Assembly: GCF_001039355.2 (NCBI RefSeq)
Contig: NW_019774992.1
Span: 343,958-407,957, forward strand
Direction: 5' to 3'
DNA: 64,000 nt
Origin: Lingula anatina
Taxonomy: Eukaryota; Brachiopoda; Lingulata; Lingulida; Lingulidae
This document shows positions 11,401 to 23,700 of this stretch, piece after piece (within the stretch, counting starts at the first letter, position 1; each line of letters begins with the position of its first letter). Under the pieces are notes generated by a model. That model did not search any database. It was not told the DNA's origin and saw only the letters and a list, made by a program, of their open reading frames with translations. The position numbers were made by a program, and so were the translations under genes.

Positions 11401-14400
11401 TATTTCTTACAGTTTTGTCAGTCTGTGGAGTGGCTGGAAATTTAGTGTCGCTTCTGGCACTGTCACGTATGCCGCGGCCGCGTACAGCATTCCACCTTAT
11501 GCTTATAAACGCTGCAGCAACGGATTTTGTGTCAATGGTCTTCTATTTTCTATTAGGAATTATGATGCTCATCGAAAGCCCGACCTGCTCTACCATTAGT
11601 GGGTCGTCCTTTTGGTTTGTTTTGAATAGCATCTCTTATTCATCGTTGGTTTGCACGATTTGGGCAACGTTTGGACTCGTCGTCTGCCAATATGTGTCAA
11701 CAAAAGCACCATTTTATTGCGTCAAATCAACCTCAAAGACGCATGCTAAAATATATATTTCAACTACTTGGATTGCTTCAATTATTTACATCAGTTTAAT
11801 TACTATAGTGCCACGTGTTACTGGAGATTTCGATTTGTTATATCTCATCGAAGCTTGTGTGTTCCTGATATCATATGTAATCACCACACTGGCAGTAGTG
11901 TATATGTACTGGAGAATGTTAAAGTATGTGCGTCGCGGGCCGCCTAATCTTGGAAGTAACAATGAAAACAATGGTGAATGCTCGAATTTGAAGGCTGGGA
12001 AAAACTGTTGCCATTTTGGCAGTGGTCATGTTACTGTTTTGGGCACCGGGCATTACACACATGTGTTTGAATATTGTAAACTGTTTTGCAGGATGTGAAA
12101 ACGAGACATATTATTTAACATATCTGATTTCAGTGATTGGGAACTTTCTGATTGTCTTAAATAGCGTCGTCAATCCCCTGATTTATGGCTTGAGACTGAA
12201 CATTGTCAGGAAAGGCTATGCCAGGCTATTTGGTTGTGGCAGATGCAATGACTGGTAATTATATGACAAAGCGATCAAGCTCACTTACCTAAACTTCGTT
12301 GTCGATATGTGAAAACTTTTATTCTGACAAAAAACTATACAATTTCCAGAAAAGTTAACCAATCAGACAGGTTTTCCAATTAAAGCTGTATTTTAGTACT
12401 ATGTTATTTTTCTCTAAGTGTGAGGAGAGTAAGTGGCATGGTTTCCTTTATCAAATATAGTTCTTTAAAATTGCCGGTAGTCTTTTAATTGTTATTAAAT
12501 GATCATGCCATGTAAACACGATAACACATGAATGCACAGTGACAAGTCGACGGTTGTACGCACATGCTACTTCATTTTATAGTATACCGATTGGGCAGGA
12601 CAGAAATACTGTGAATATGTTACATCCGTAAACTTCTGCAGTGATTGATGTGCTAAAATGCTGCGTATATGCATGCTGATCAAAGACGACAATGAACCAT
12701 ACTTTCCTAGGCTCTATACTGCATCATACTTTACACAGGACGGGAATACTGTGAATATGTGTATGGAACCGAAAACGGAACTTGTTTATAATGTTTTATA
12801 GTGTTTTGGTGGCTGTGTTTATACTTACAAACAAATAAATAAGCTGAACGATAAAATTAAATGTTTTTTCCAGTCACGAGAAGAATGAATGTAGTATTTG
12901 TTAATTGTCATTGAGTGTTCTACTTTATGTTAACGTTGAGCAGTTTTTATCTTTCAATAGGTAACAATAAATAGATAATTTTTATTATGTAGGTCTATGG
13001 TTTATCGTTTTTAACGCAAATTTACAAACTTACAATTGTAAACAGCACCACGATTAACTTGAAGATAGTGCTTGGCATTGGCTTACGATACATGGAACCT
13101 TTGATGTACATTTCATTTTACAAAACATGTCGTAATTGATTTAAGAATGTGGAGAGGGGAGCAACTATTGTGTAACAAACTTTGTGATGAAGTAAAGATG
13201 TGATGAAGTGAAACGTTGTTGAGATAAGCTTTTTATCGATATGCAACATGTTAGTATACCTTGGATGGTACCTCTTCCTCTCCGCACCGTTAAACGATAA
13301 TGAAGTTTCATTTTGGCTACACTAAACATTTCCGAATAATTGGTACTTCTAGTAGCCATTTTATAGAATTTTAGAATGCAAAAGACGTGATTTCAGGTTG
13401 TGCATGTATGTTTTAGAATCTGAAGGTGGGGATTTTTATTTTCATGTTGTACTAGTACATACCCGTACATACATGTGTCACGCTAAACCGAATGTGGAGT
13501 GTGTTATTTAATTAAGAGGACATTGTTATCATCATTTTCTCGAAAATTTGTAGTTTAAAAGTCCAATTGCTTGAAAAATACAAAAAATGTCGAAACGTAA
13601 AACATTAATTCACGTGTATTAATAAAACGTATATTTCTATTGTCACACCTACCAGTGCATCTTCTTAAAGTTCTATCCGCGTGTAATAAAACTAAAAACA
13701 ATACTGTTTGTGTTTTTTTGCTGTCTATAATTCATATGAATGCATTTATCCTTCGTTGAGTATGATTTTTTTTACATTACAAACATATTGTGCACTTTTT
13801 AAAGCTTTTTTTCTAATTCTACACATGGAATAAGTGTCTTAAGGCTACTGTCACCCTTCGCCCCAAACTCCTTATTTAATGCCTTAAATATATCCTTTTG
13901 AGTAATAAATAAATCTTCAGTATTCAGTAACTATACTAATTAACAATTACGCATATGTAACCTTACGGTGACGTCATTATTGCGATTTTTGGGTAAAAAC
14001 TGAAAAATCGGACTTCTCAAATTTCTCTTTTACCTGAGCACCCACGGTCACCGTTTCAACGTTAACGCCGGTTTAATGACACCATTTAGTTCTCCAAAAC
14101 CCTTTCAGCGGTTTTTCTTAAAAGTCTTAGTTAAGATTTTATCGTTGACAAAGCAAACAATCCCTTTGTTTAATGAAAATCTGTAATTGGGGGCTCATAA
14201 CTCCATAACAAAAATATTTTAACTAAAATGACGGCACGGGATTGTAGCCGACACACTCCTGGTCAACTCTGATATTATCATGAAAAAATCTTGTTCATTT
14301 CATTGTTTAAAGTCAGCACAAAGATACCTGCATTATTGAATAATTAGATGCAAGAAAAAACTATTTTCGGTATCTGGATGAGGGTTTCAATATCGTAATA

Positions 14401-17400
14401 AGCTTCGGCTTCGTTGCCAAGGTGTTGTTGCTATGGGTGGGGGCGAAATAAATAAATATTGCTCTTACTACTAATCATGGGAAAGAGAAAAAAATAACGT
14501 GAAGGGGAATTAACTAATTGTTATTAATCGCAGTATTAGCCTCTTTTTCAATTATCTTAGTCATTTGTGATCATGTAACAAAGCAGTTTGGAGACCTTGT
14601 GTTGGGGTAACCTCTAGGGGGGTCACCTTGTGTTGGGGTCACCTCAAACCTCTGGGGGAGATAATTAATCAACATTCCGACGTCAAAAGTTGACCTCATC
14701 TGGGAAGGTCAATGTTTATATGATAGTGACGAACACGCCTTGTGCAGTAGGTACGTCATGATAAAGATGATTCCCTTGCCTTTCAGGAGTCGCGCTGTGG
14801 GTATGTCATGATCATTATGGTGGTGCTGTGGTTGACGGAAGCGCTCCCCCTAGCGGTGACGGCGTTATTCCCCATGTGTCTCTTTCCCGCTCTTGGGGTC
14901 ATGAAGTCAAGTGAAGTTGTGCAGAATTATATCAAGGTTAGACTATATGACTGCATTCTTTCCTGCAGTATTAAAACTTAAATGTAAAATAAAAGTAAAA
15001 GAAGACTTTCATGTTTCTAGAATAGTTTGGAAGGCGAATTCCCTCTAGAATTGCAATCGTTTTTATAAGCATGTGCATATTCAAAAAATAGGAAAACCGC
15101 ATCACATGACTATTTTTTTTCTTATATCCAAACAACTCTTATGAAAAGAGCACCTTTTGATAAAATACATTTATGATATTGCATTACTGCTATTTCTGCA
15201 CTGACAAAGGCATATACACGCAGTCGTTATACAGTATGACTTTTCTAATGTGATAAATTTTCAAAAAAAAAAATAAATAAAAATAAAATAAAATAAAATA
15301 AAAGACTATACTGCCCTTTTCCAGGATGTCTCTATGTTATTCATGGGAGGTATGGCAGTTGCCGTAGCTATTGAAAGATGGAACCTCCACAAGCGGTTTG
15401 CTCTTGGTATTCTTCTCTTAGTAGGAACAAAGCCAAGATGGTAACTATTGCTACATGTACACTGTACAGTATCTGGGGTTTCTTTCAAGGGTTTTGTGCT
15501 GGTGGGAGTTTGGTGGGGAAACCAGACATAGCAGAAAGATGTCTCCGTCTGCTTAGTTCAACTTAATGGTATTCACAAATAAATAAAGAGGACGAACAAC
15601 TGCGAAAGCATTTGCCAAAAATATTTTCATTAACCACGAACCAATAATAAATCAGTCAATAAGTAGATAAACGACACAATTTTCAGTTTAAAGAACTTCA
15701 AGTTAAAAAGGGGAGGAGGGCATTCTACAGACGATTCTAAATTTATGTATCTTTGCACAATTTTTTCTTCGTTTTAGGCTGATGCTTGGCTTTATGATAC
15801 CAACCTGGTTTCTTTCCATGTGGATAAGTAATACAGCCACGGCCGCCATGATGTTGCCAATTGTACAGGCGGTTCTAAACCAACTGCGGGATCACAAGAC
15901 AGAAGCATCTCCCCTCACCGATACTGAGACGGAATCTATTACTATGGCAAGTGGTGCGTCTTCTGGAACTTGCTGTTTTTTATGTTTTTTGTCAGTTTGC
16001 AATATCTAAACATGGTTTCCTTTCTTTAGATTATTTTCAAATTATTGATATTTAAATCCTCAAAGAAGCAACCTAAATATTAGCATTTTTGAAAATTGTC
16101 ATACGATTTGGAATTTCAAACTCAATTTGCACTCGTTCATAAACATATTGCTAACCGTTCTAACGGGTACAGGAGAATGTCTAAAAATGGCGAGCGGTAG
16201 TCAAGAATGCGCTTAACGGCAGCAATGTCGTATTCCGTGCATCATGTAAATTAAAACACAACTTAGCATAATCTAAAGACAAAATAACTATATTTCCGAA
16301 ATGTCGAAGCTGAATTTGCCAGTGTTCTTCCGTTTCACTGACTCGGCTATCTTTCCTAATGCACTCTGCAGGTATTTAACTCTTTAGTTCCATCTTCAAG
16401 GGTCTGCCGTAGAAGACGATACCAGTGTATCACCCCCAGAGTGCAGAGCAGGGGACGAGGAAAGCAGTTTTACACTGACGTGAGTAGGGCGCCTAATTCA
16501 CATCGAAGGCTAACGAATGCTGCTCAGGCCTTCAGCCGTCAATTTACAATGAGGGGCCCTTTATTTGAACAAATGGACGTTTAATCTTTTTAAGTGACCC
16601 AATTGAAAAGTAGCATAACCCCTAGATCAAATTTTGTTTCAGAGCAGACATTTTCGGTCACAAGGGCTTTTTCGACCCCCCCTCTCCGACCCCCCTTATT
16701 TACAACGTCCCCCAAAACAAGACACAGAGTAGATAAGAAACAACCAAATTAATGCAAGCAGCTGATTGACCAATAAAAATATTTCAAAACTTCTTTAACC
16801 ATATTTGTGCTATTTAACATTTTAGAGAAGAAGACGCTATATCGGAGAGGCCTTCTGTGTCGGGGAAAACGGATTCTCGCCTTTCCAAAGCTTTCTTGCT
16901 GGCCATTTGTTACGCTGCAAACTTCGGGGGGACGTCAGCAATCACCGGAACAGCCGCCAACTTTGTTCTCAAATATGAAGCCGACAAGTAAGGAACGAAC
17001 CTTATGCCAACTTTTTTAATCTATGTACTTGACTGAAGAATACAGGTCCCACCAAAATGTTTTTTCTTAAGGAAACATTTCTGTCGTTGCGGCTTACATA
17101 TTGTAGCTATAGTGTAGCTTAGCGCACTTTGTGATTGCAATTTCTTCCCGAGGGGAACCATTCTAGTCCCTTTATCGACCCCCACCCTGTTACTAAGACG
17201 CCGGTACCGGTACTTCCATGTCAGTGCCGTATCATGGCCGAAAATTTAGAGAGAATACTTAGAGAGTATGGTAGAGAGTTAAAACTTAACAACTGGACTA
17301 TAAATGCGTCTTAAGGTCTGTAATTACAGAATAATATACCATTTCTTTTGTTTCCAACAGATTGTTTGGAGAGCACGGAGAGCAGTCTGGAGTCACTTTC

Positions 17401-20400
17401 ACCTCCTGGATGGCGTTTGCAATGCCGATTGCGTTGATAAATATGACAATTGGGTGGCTGTGGCTACAGCTACTTCACATTGGATTCAGGTGAGAGGTGT
17501 ACAACTATCAACATTTTAATTTGAAGATTAATGGTTTGTGGTATGGGCCGAATTTTACCGCTAAGCAGGTTCGAGAAAATATTTCCTTTTTGGGAAAGCA
17601 ATAACAAATCGTTGATTTTACTAAACCATTTAGAAACTTTTAAAAAGACTGTTTTCTTCGTTGCGTCTCAATTGCTTTCTGACTCTCGGAAAAAGCAAGC
17701 GAGTGCGCGCGCACACACACACACACACACACATACACACACACTACAAACGTACTGAGTGTGTGTTCTTTTGTACCTGAATGAAGAAGTTGAAATACAT
17801 TTTAGAGATTGCTGTAGCAAGAATGACGAACAGTCCGCTGCCGTTCGTAATGTTATCAGAGAAGAATACAGACAACTAGGAAAGATACAGTGAGTGAGCC
17901 TATATACAAATGGCGCTATATTCACGAAGTAAATGGAAAATGAATAATGAGAGAAACAACTGAGGCTAATTGTTACTTTCATCACTAAAAAACAATGATA
18001 AAAAGTATTATTTAAAAAGGATGTTTTTGTTGTCATGAAAAGAACAATACTCTTACCCAGAAAGGCGATATATAAAAGGAATGATTTACTTATTTCCCCA
18101 TAGGTTTGCAGAGTTATCGGTTTGTGCCCATTTTGTTGCTATTGCCCTCTTGTGGTTGACACGTGACCCGGGGCAGGCCGGAGGCTGGGGTGTCATATTC
18201 CTGGACGGGTATGTAAGGAGGTCATGGCGCCACTTGCCGATCTAGGATTGGCTGGAGCGTCTGTGGGGAGGTGGGGACACAAAATAAAAATTGCTTAGTT
18301 TTAGTTCGATAAATAGAAGAGGAAGTCAATTTTATGTTATATTTATATGTTGGGTACAAGGATTTAAATGCTATTTTTGCGTTTTGTCTACTTTTGTCCT
18401 GAACTCCGTTTTGTATTTTAAAACTGGGGCCATCCACCAGTTCCACTCGGTCTATTCTAACCGTTACAAGACTGAATCGAAGACTCCATCCAATTTTGTA
18501 ATAACTTAGAGAGCCCTAGTAGAGGGTAGATAATTGACACTTCAAAAGCTAAGCTCCTCTATGTGAGTTATATGTCAGTTATTACTATTTATTATTTTTT
18601 GGGGGGAGGGCGACCTATTTGAAGGGCCTCGTGCAGAAATTACGCAAAATTACGGTAACATGAATTGAATTAACATGTCTAACATTCTGGTGAAACATCC
18701 CTCAAATTCACCGTAGATCAAACCATACAGACACTTGCCAAGCCACGCTTAACAAAAGTATTCTTATTTAGATATGTGTCAGACGCCACCCCGGCCATCC
18801 TCGTCACCTTGTCGCTGTTTGTGTGGCCTGCATCACTTCCTCATAAAATACCAGGTGAGCTCATCCTGAAACCAGTACCAGACTTGTGGTATGTTCGTCG
18901 GCGTTATATACTTAAGGTTTTAATGGTTTGGCGGAGTGACTTGGTTACAATTACCTCAGTGCGGTAGAGAAAGCTGTTTCACATGTTTAACGTTGTGCTG
19001 GTTTCATCTGACGCATTCTTCTTCTTCTTCAATATCTAGAGGCAGATTGAAACCAAAATTTAAAAAAGGCTGGTCGGAATATAAGCATTTTGTAATATTA
19101 CAAGATTTACTTCCAGTATTGAGAGGAGCTATATATAATTATACAAGTAAGATAATCGTAATGAATCACCTAGCGGCGAAAATATTTGAACTCTTGATTA
19201 GAATATTATTGGAAATGTATTGTGAGAATCATCGGTCAGGTCTTACATACTTTTTTATGTCTTCTAGGCGAATTACCAAACCAGAAACGAATTAAAAGAT
19301 ATGTGGCTTTGTTAGACTGGGGAACCTTTAATGCCAAGATGCCGTGGAACATTGTGATCCTACTTGGCGGGGGGTTTGCGCTGGCTGACGGCACTGTGGT
19401 AAGAATGACGTCATTTGACGTCTCTCTGAGTCATGACGTCTAAGTTGCACTCTTGTTTTTGCTGAATATATGGTTAACGCTGTGATGCTTCTTAAAAAGA
19501 CTACACATGTGTTAGATGATTTAACATAAAATGATAGCAGATATGATTTCAGTTACTACATTTGTAAGGTACAGTATTTTATTTTGTTTAACTCAGTTTA
19601 CTTTTTCTTAATTGAAATGTGGTCTTCTGTACAGAATAGTATCACATTTGTGAGAGCATTTTACACAGATAGCATATTATACACAGATATATTATGTACA
19701 TCATAAAGTGCACGAAAATCTTCCGTTGTTTCAGAAATCTGGTCTGTCAGCGTCAATTGGACAGAGTCTGGAGCTTTTAAACCCGTTGCCTGATTGGCTG
19801 GTGGTCTTACTGGTGTGCCTTTTGGTGTCCTTCGCAACCGAGGTCACCAGTAACGTAGCAACCGTTACTATGCTCATGCCAATCCTAGCGGAGCTGGTAA
19901 GTTCTCTTTCTTAAATGGACCCAATATGCTGAGGCAATCTTGTAAAATGGTTACTCTTTACAGCGACAAATTACATCTTTTTTAAGGCAGTTAACTATAT
20001 AAAGAACCGTTTTATCGCATTGTCATAGGGCACCATACTGATGTACATTTGTTATAACATAACTGCAAAAAATGTATACTTTTTCAGTCGGTAACAATGG
20101 GAACTCATCCCTTGTATGTCATGTTCCCAGCCATTTTAGCAGCCTCGTTTGCATTTATGTTACCCGTGGCTACTCCTGCCAACGCTTTGGTATTCTCGTA
20201 TGGCCATCTTCGCATTTGGGACATGGTATGAAAAAATTGGTCGGACAATGTCGGACAACATCAAATGATAATACCAGTACAGTCAAAACGTGATAGTAAC
20301 AGACAAAATAGTCGTTTTAATGTTCCCCTTGGCGGGGAAGATACGTCACACACGATATTAGAATTTTTGCTTCACATACTGTTGTTTAAATTATGAATCA

Positions 20401-20754
20401 GTGACATTTAAAGCTATATATATAAACGCTTTGTGGTAAACATGAATTGTCTAGTAATGTTTTGATTAACAGAAGTAAACCTGTCATTCAATAAGAAATA
20501 ATCTGATTTTGTTTTACGAGGTGGTTCTTGTTTCAATCACATAAATTTGTACTTGTCATCTTCAGGTGAAGAATGGGTTGTTTATGAACACTGTTTGCCT
20601 GGTCACATTGATGGTCTGTATCAACACGTGGGGATGGGTTCAACTGAACCTTGACAACGTCCCGTCTTGGGTCGGCAAAAGACCTGTAGTGAACATGACG
20701 GTTGCGCCATCTACAGTGCAAACATTCAACGCCACTGACGTATTATATTTATGA
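8425..20754 (+). CDS. SLC13 Na+/di- or tricarboxylate cotransporter
   Basis: Fourteen exons: 8425-8517, 14787-14936, 15325-15440, 15778-15953, 16401-16479, 16826-16987, 17361-17489, 17806-17889, 18104-18208, 18772-18854, 19268-19398, 19735-19896, 20088-20225, 20566-20754. They total 1797 nt, all phases agree, and the product is 598 aa, typical for SLC13. Seen directly: an N-terminal helix [36 protein letters not shown] in exon 3, the first SNT signature [13 protein letters not shown] (about residues 135-147), an acidic loop in exons 5-6, [15 protein letters not shown], and the second signature [13 protein letters not shown] (about 470-482). Known SLC13 proteins use the two SNT motifs to bind sodium and carboxylate (succinate, citrate or sulfate) at the plasma membrane. 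The substrate is not resolved here. The tail has likely N-glycosylation sites (NMT, NAT). The exon 4/5 junction has two frame-consistent choices (see findings). Intron 1 contains a GPCR. AATAAA at 21261 is a possible poly(A) signal. Confidence 0.95.
9060..9251. mobile_element. Diverged foldback element in SLC13 intron 1
   Basis: It begins GGGACCATTCTCACAGAT and ends near GGATCGATCTAGGCATTGG. Inside are CTGTCACGCCTAGTAAAGCT, TAATTATCTTTACTCCC and ACTCCCCAGGGAGTTAGA. The order matches the copies at 3646 and 37708, but many bases differ, so it is an older family member. Confidence 0.6.
9886..10110. mobile_element. MITE with about 40-bp terminal inverted repeats
   Basis: The left end CCCCCTTTACACTGGACGGC is mirrored by GCCGTCCAGTGTAAAGGGGG at the right. 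The inner part of each arm repeats a TTTCTGCGTCC motif. The 145-bp core is AT-rich and non-coding. Non-autonomous DNA transposon in SLC13 intron 1. Confidence 0.85.
10164..10344. repeat. GTAGCCAGGGGG-type dispersed repeat, copy 1
   Basis: It starts CAGGCCTGTAGCTAGTAATT, continues through AAAAAGTGGACC and GATCAAATTTTACCCAGAG, and ends with a poly-C run and GGCTACGTGCCTGCAG. The ends are themselves inverted (CAGGC..GTAGC / GCTAC..GCCTG). Related copies are at 10517-10687 (opposite orientation), 52403-52570 and, diverged, 16525-16715. Confidence 0.8.
10517..10687. repeat. GTAGCCAGGGGG-type dispersed repeat, copy 2
   Basis: It begins CAGACCCGTAGCCAGGGGGG and ends AATTGCTGGCTACGGGCCTG. It lies 172 bp from copy 1 in the opposite direction, so the pair could form a large stem. 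No coding capacity. Confidence 0.8.
11223..12258 (+). pseudogene. Class A GPCR, single exon, one frameshift
   Basis: An intronless rhodopsin-family receptor inside SLC13 intron 1, same strand. With one base removed from the A run at 12000-12004 the frame would be continuous for about 344 codons. Seen: an N-terminus with two NGT glycosylation sites made by a tandem repeat of about 60 bp (11226-11336); TM1 with [15 protein letters not shown] (GN motif); TM2 LINAAATDF, keeping the sodium-site Asp; TM3 ending [14 protein letters not shown], where a DRY motif would be expected but CQY is found; TM5 about 11840-11925; TM6 [10 protein letters not shown] after the frameshift; TM7 [11 protein letters not shown] (NPxxY present). 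The overall look is of an orphan peptide-type receptor; the ligand is unknown. The frameshift lies at the TM5-TM6 loop boundary, in a homopolymer, so a sequencing error is as likely as a real lesion. All other parts look intact. Confidence 0.8.
12259..14786. other. Rest of SLC13 intron 1
   Basis: AT-rich intron sequence after the GPCR. AATAAA occurs near 12834 and may end the receptor transcript. No exon-like conserved coding or foldback element was recognised. Confidence 0.5.
16525..16715. repeat. Diverged GTAGCC-type repeat remnant
   Basis: It shares CAGGCCT..AGC, GGGGCCCTTTATTTG, CTAGATCAAATTTTGTTTCAG and a C-rich end (CGACCCCCCCTCTCC) in the same order as copy 1 at 10164, with much divergence. 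It sits in SLC13 intron 5. Confidence 0.55.
17705..17745. repeat. (GC)n(AC)n microsatellite
   Basis: A short alternating GC run followed by about 17 AC units with one T interruption, in SLC13 intron 7 about 60 bp before exon 8. Confidence 0.9.
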
Positions 20755-23700
20755 CGATTCAGCGACATTTAGGAAAACGGCGACTTTTTTTGAAGGAACA
20801 GTATGTTAAGAATCCGCACAGGCTGGATTTCCGAAACATACACACGCACAAACACTCGAACAAAAACATATTTGTTAAGAGAAATTATTCATTAAATTAG
20901 GAAATGCTCAACCGACTGAAAGAGTTTCCAGTAAAGAATTCATACTTGATTAAGTTTCTTTGGGGTAAACGGTATATTTCTCCGACTAACCAACCCTTGA
21001 CCTCTCTTTCCTCTACAGCAATCTGAGTAAATGAAAAACTCTTAAACCTTAGTAAACTGCGGGTTTTCAAGTAGGGTTTGTCACATTCCGCCATAATTAT
21101 GAGCATTGACTATCAGGTTGCCTGAGATTCAAAACAGTGTCAAGATGGAATTTTCAGACAGTTGACAATTAATTAAACTATTTTTGGTGACATTAATTCA
21201 TGGCATTTATCTGTTAAAATGATAAAAACTTGGTTGTCCGTAGGTACTAAGAATTAAAAAAATAAATGGTTTTAAATAAAAATGTGTGTTTAAAACCTTA
21301 CGATTTATTTATTTATTGCATTTTGTATCATGCGCCACAGATCCAACAAAACTTATTGTGACCAAATTTATTAGTCAGAGGCAATGTCGCGTACGTACAA
21401 TCGTTTTATTGGTACCATTTACCCTTGGGTAATTTGAATGGCGAAAATATCTAGCACTAGTAAGATGTGTTTTGATCAACACTTATAAGGCATTACATTT
21501 ACCAGCTGAGGCCTACATACTGTATATATGTACGTGTACCAATCCACAATGTGATATATTGAACGTAATGCTTTTTGCAGTTGTATCTGTTTACATTCAC
21601 TAGACTATTCACCAGCAGGCTTGTCATACCACCATCAGTATTTGTATGTCTGGTTATATAATATATAACCACGCTTTTTTCATAATGATCCGCAAAAATG
21701 CACCGCGAAAGAATTTACCTTGCTGTTAGATGAAGTTGTGAGATAAATTGGAAAAGCGGCGAATTGTGTCACATTTTGTAAAGTTCAAAGACATCAGGAC
21801 TTACATGACAGCAGCTGATTATGATTATGTTCGAGATGTTTTGTTCTGTCGCCATCGATTTCAACATTTTGACACCAATCTCAACAAAGATTGAGATATG
21901 TAGAACATGATGGCAATAGAACATGGCGTCATCCCTTGCCTGTTTCCCAGACTTCGATATCTCCACCTGTCATAACTCTCTACCATATATAAAGCTATTG
22001 AGGCGTACAACTGCACATACACGTAGTTGTCTGTATTGATCACCAAACCGTGCAGTCACGAGATCTAACCGCTCAGTGCCATTCTAATCCCTCATGATCA
22101 CTCTAGTCGCCCACCGGCACTGTTATTGGCGAATTCGATAATTTGCAATGCCCAGCGGTGGAATCGGCCAGAAACCAAACGGCCCCTGGTTTACAGTGAT
22201 CGTGTATAGCCCAACCGTCACACGCCGTTTGGGATTTAACGCATTTCTTTGATTAAGTGCTAGAACTTTTACAAAACACGTTTTATATCTTACTTTTGTA
22301 AAAGGAAAAAGGACATGTAACGTTGATATTTTCCAATATTAATATTTTGCAAATAAGAATTAAATAGATCATTATAATGAAATTCTTATCCCCTGTATTT
22401 CTTACCTAATCGACATACACTAGCAATTCTACATAAACACATCAAAATATCCATAGCATACACACCCAAAAGCAACCAAGTACATGTAAAAGTAATCGAG
22501 CATATCTCTCCTAAATTGAGAAATCCCTTCTAACCCCCCCCCCCCCCACCCCGTCTTCCTCTGTAAATATCTAGCCCTTCTTCATCGATCGTCATTTGCG
22601 TCATGTCCTCCCGACGCGTGGATACACAGAAGCACCGTGCCATTTGTTCCTTAAACAATCAAATATCTCCTCAAGTAGGTTATAAAGATTGTCAAAGAGA
22701 CTGATGTCATTATTGTTATAAGCAAGTTCAATATCCTCTGCTCGGGCTCTGTTATAATGATACTCGGTTGGGGCCTGCTGTTCTCAATATGTCTTGCTCT
22801 TTTTCATCAAGGGTTCCAATCATTCTATCTTTCAGATATTTTCCTTGGATTTAATACCATCGTGCCAATATCAGGAGAGAGACAAAGATTTGCTTTACTG
22901 GGTTTTATTCATATTCATACCCGTATAAACTTTAGTAGATAGGGGTACATGTTGATCACCTGTAGCATAAGTTATAAACAGTAGAAAAAGCAACATATTT
23001 GCCGAGGTACAGTATCAAACGACGTGACATTTTTAGACTTAAAGGTGCTTTTCCACCAGAATACAAGGCAAGGTGAGTTCGCTTGGGGCTAAGTTTCTAT
23101 GTAGTGTGCATTCTGCTAAATTTATCACAATATTAGTACAACAATTTTTTGGTCTGTAGGCGCGTTTTCAGAAGCGGTACATCTGCACCGCTTTGCCTGA
23201 CTACATCCCCTGCCGATGGCTGATCGTGGAGGGGGGGGGCATGTCCCTCCCCCTAGCTTTTAGTAGGACTCTTTTTTCCTCCTCTCCCCAGATGATATTG
23301 TAACGAACAAAACGAGTCAAAGTATCATGGAATTATCCATTCCTGTGCCCTAAATATTATGGCAATTTAACACCCTCTGCGGTTTTATCATTTGCCTCCA
23401 CATTTTGTTATCCTAGCGCCCCATCCTCTGGAAAATTTCGAAACTGCACTTGTCAGCTCACCTAAACCCCTAAAATAAAACCTAGGGAGATAAATTGAAT
23501 TTTAAGCCTAGCGCTGCGGTGTTCTGTACGAGAAAGTCCGCCACGATATAGAGGCCGGTTAACGTACCCATTGGTTTGTACAGGATTTTTACCCTCTTGC
23601 GTCACACTAACCCAAACCTGTGTGAATCTAATGGAGGGCGGACTCTGTGTTACATGGGCCCCCAGTTTCTGAAAACCGGTTGCAGAGCTCGTAGCTTTCT

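Noticed and set aside
18936-19295. 119-codon open frame between SLC13 exons 10 and 11
   Set aside because: Reads through intron sequence and partly overlaps exon 11 in a different frame; composition is intron-like.
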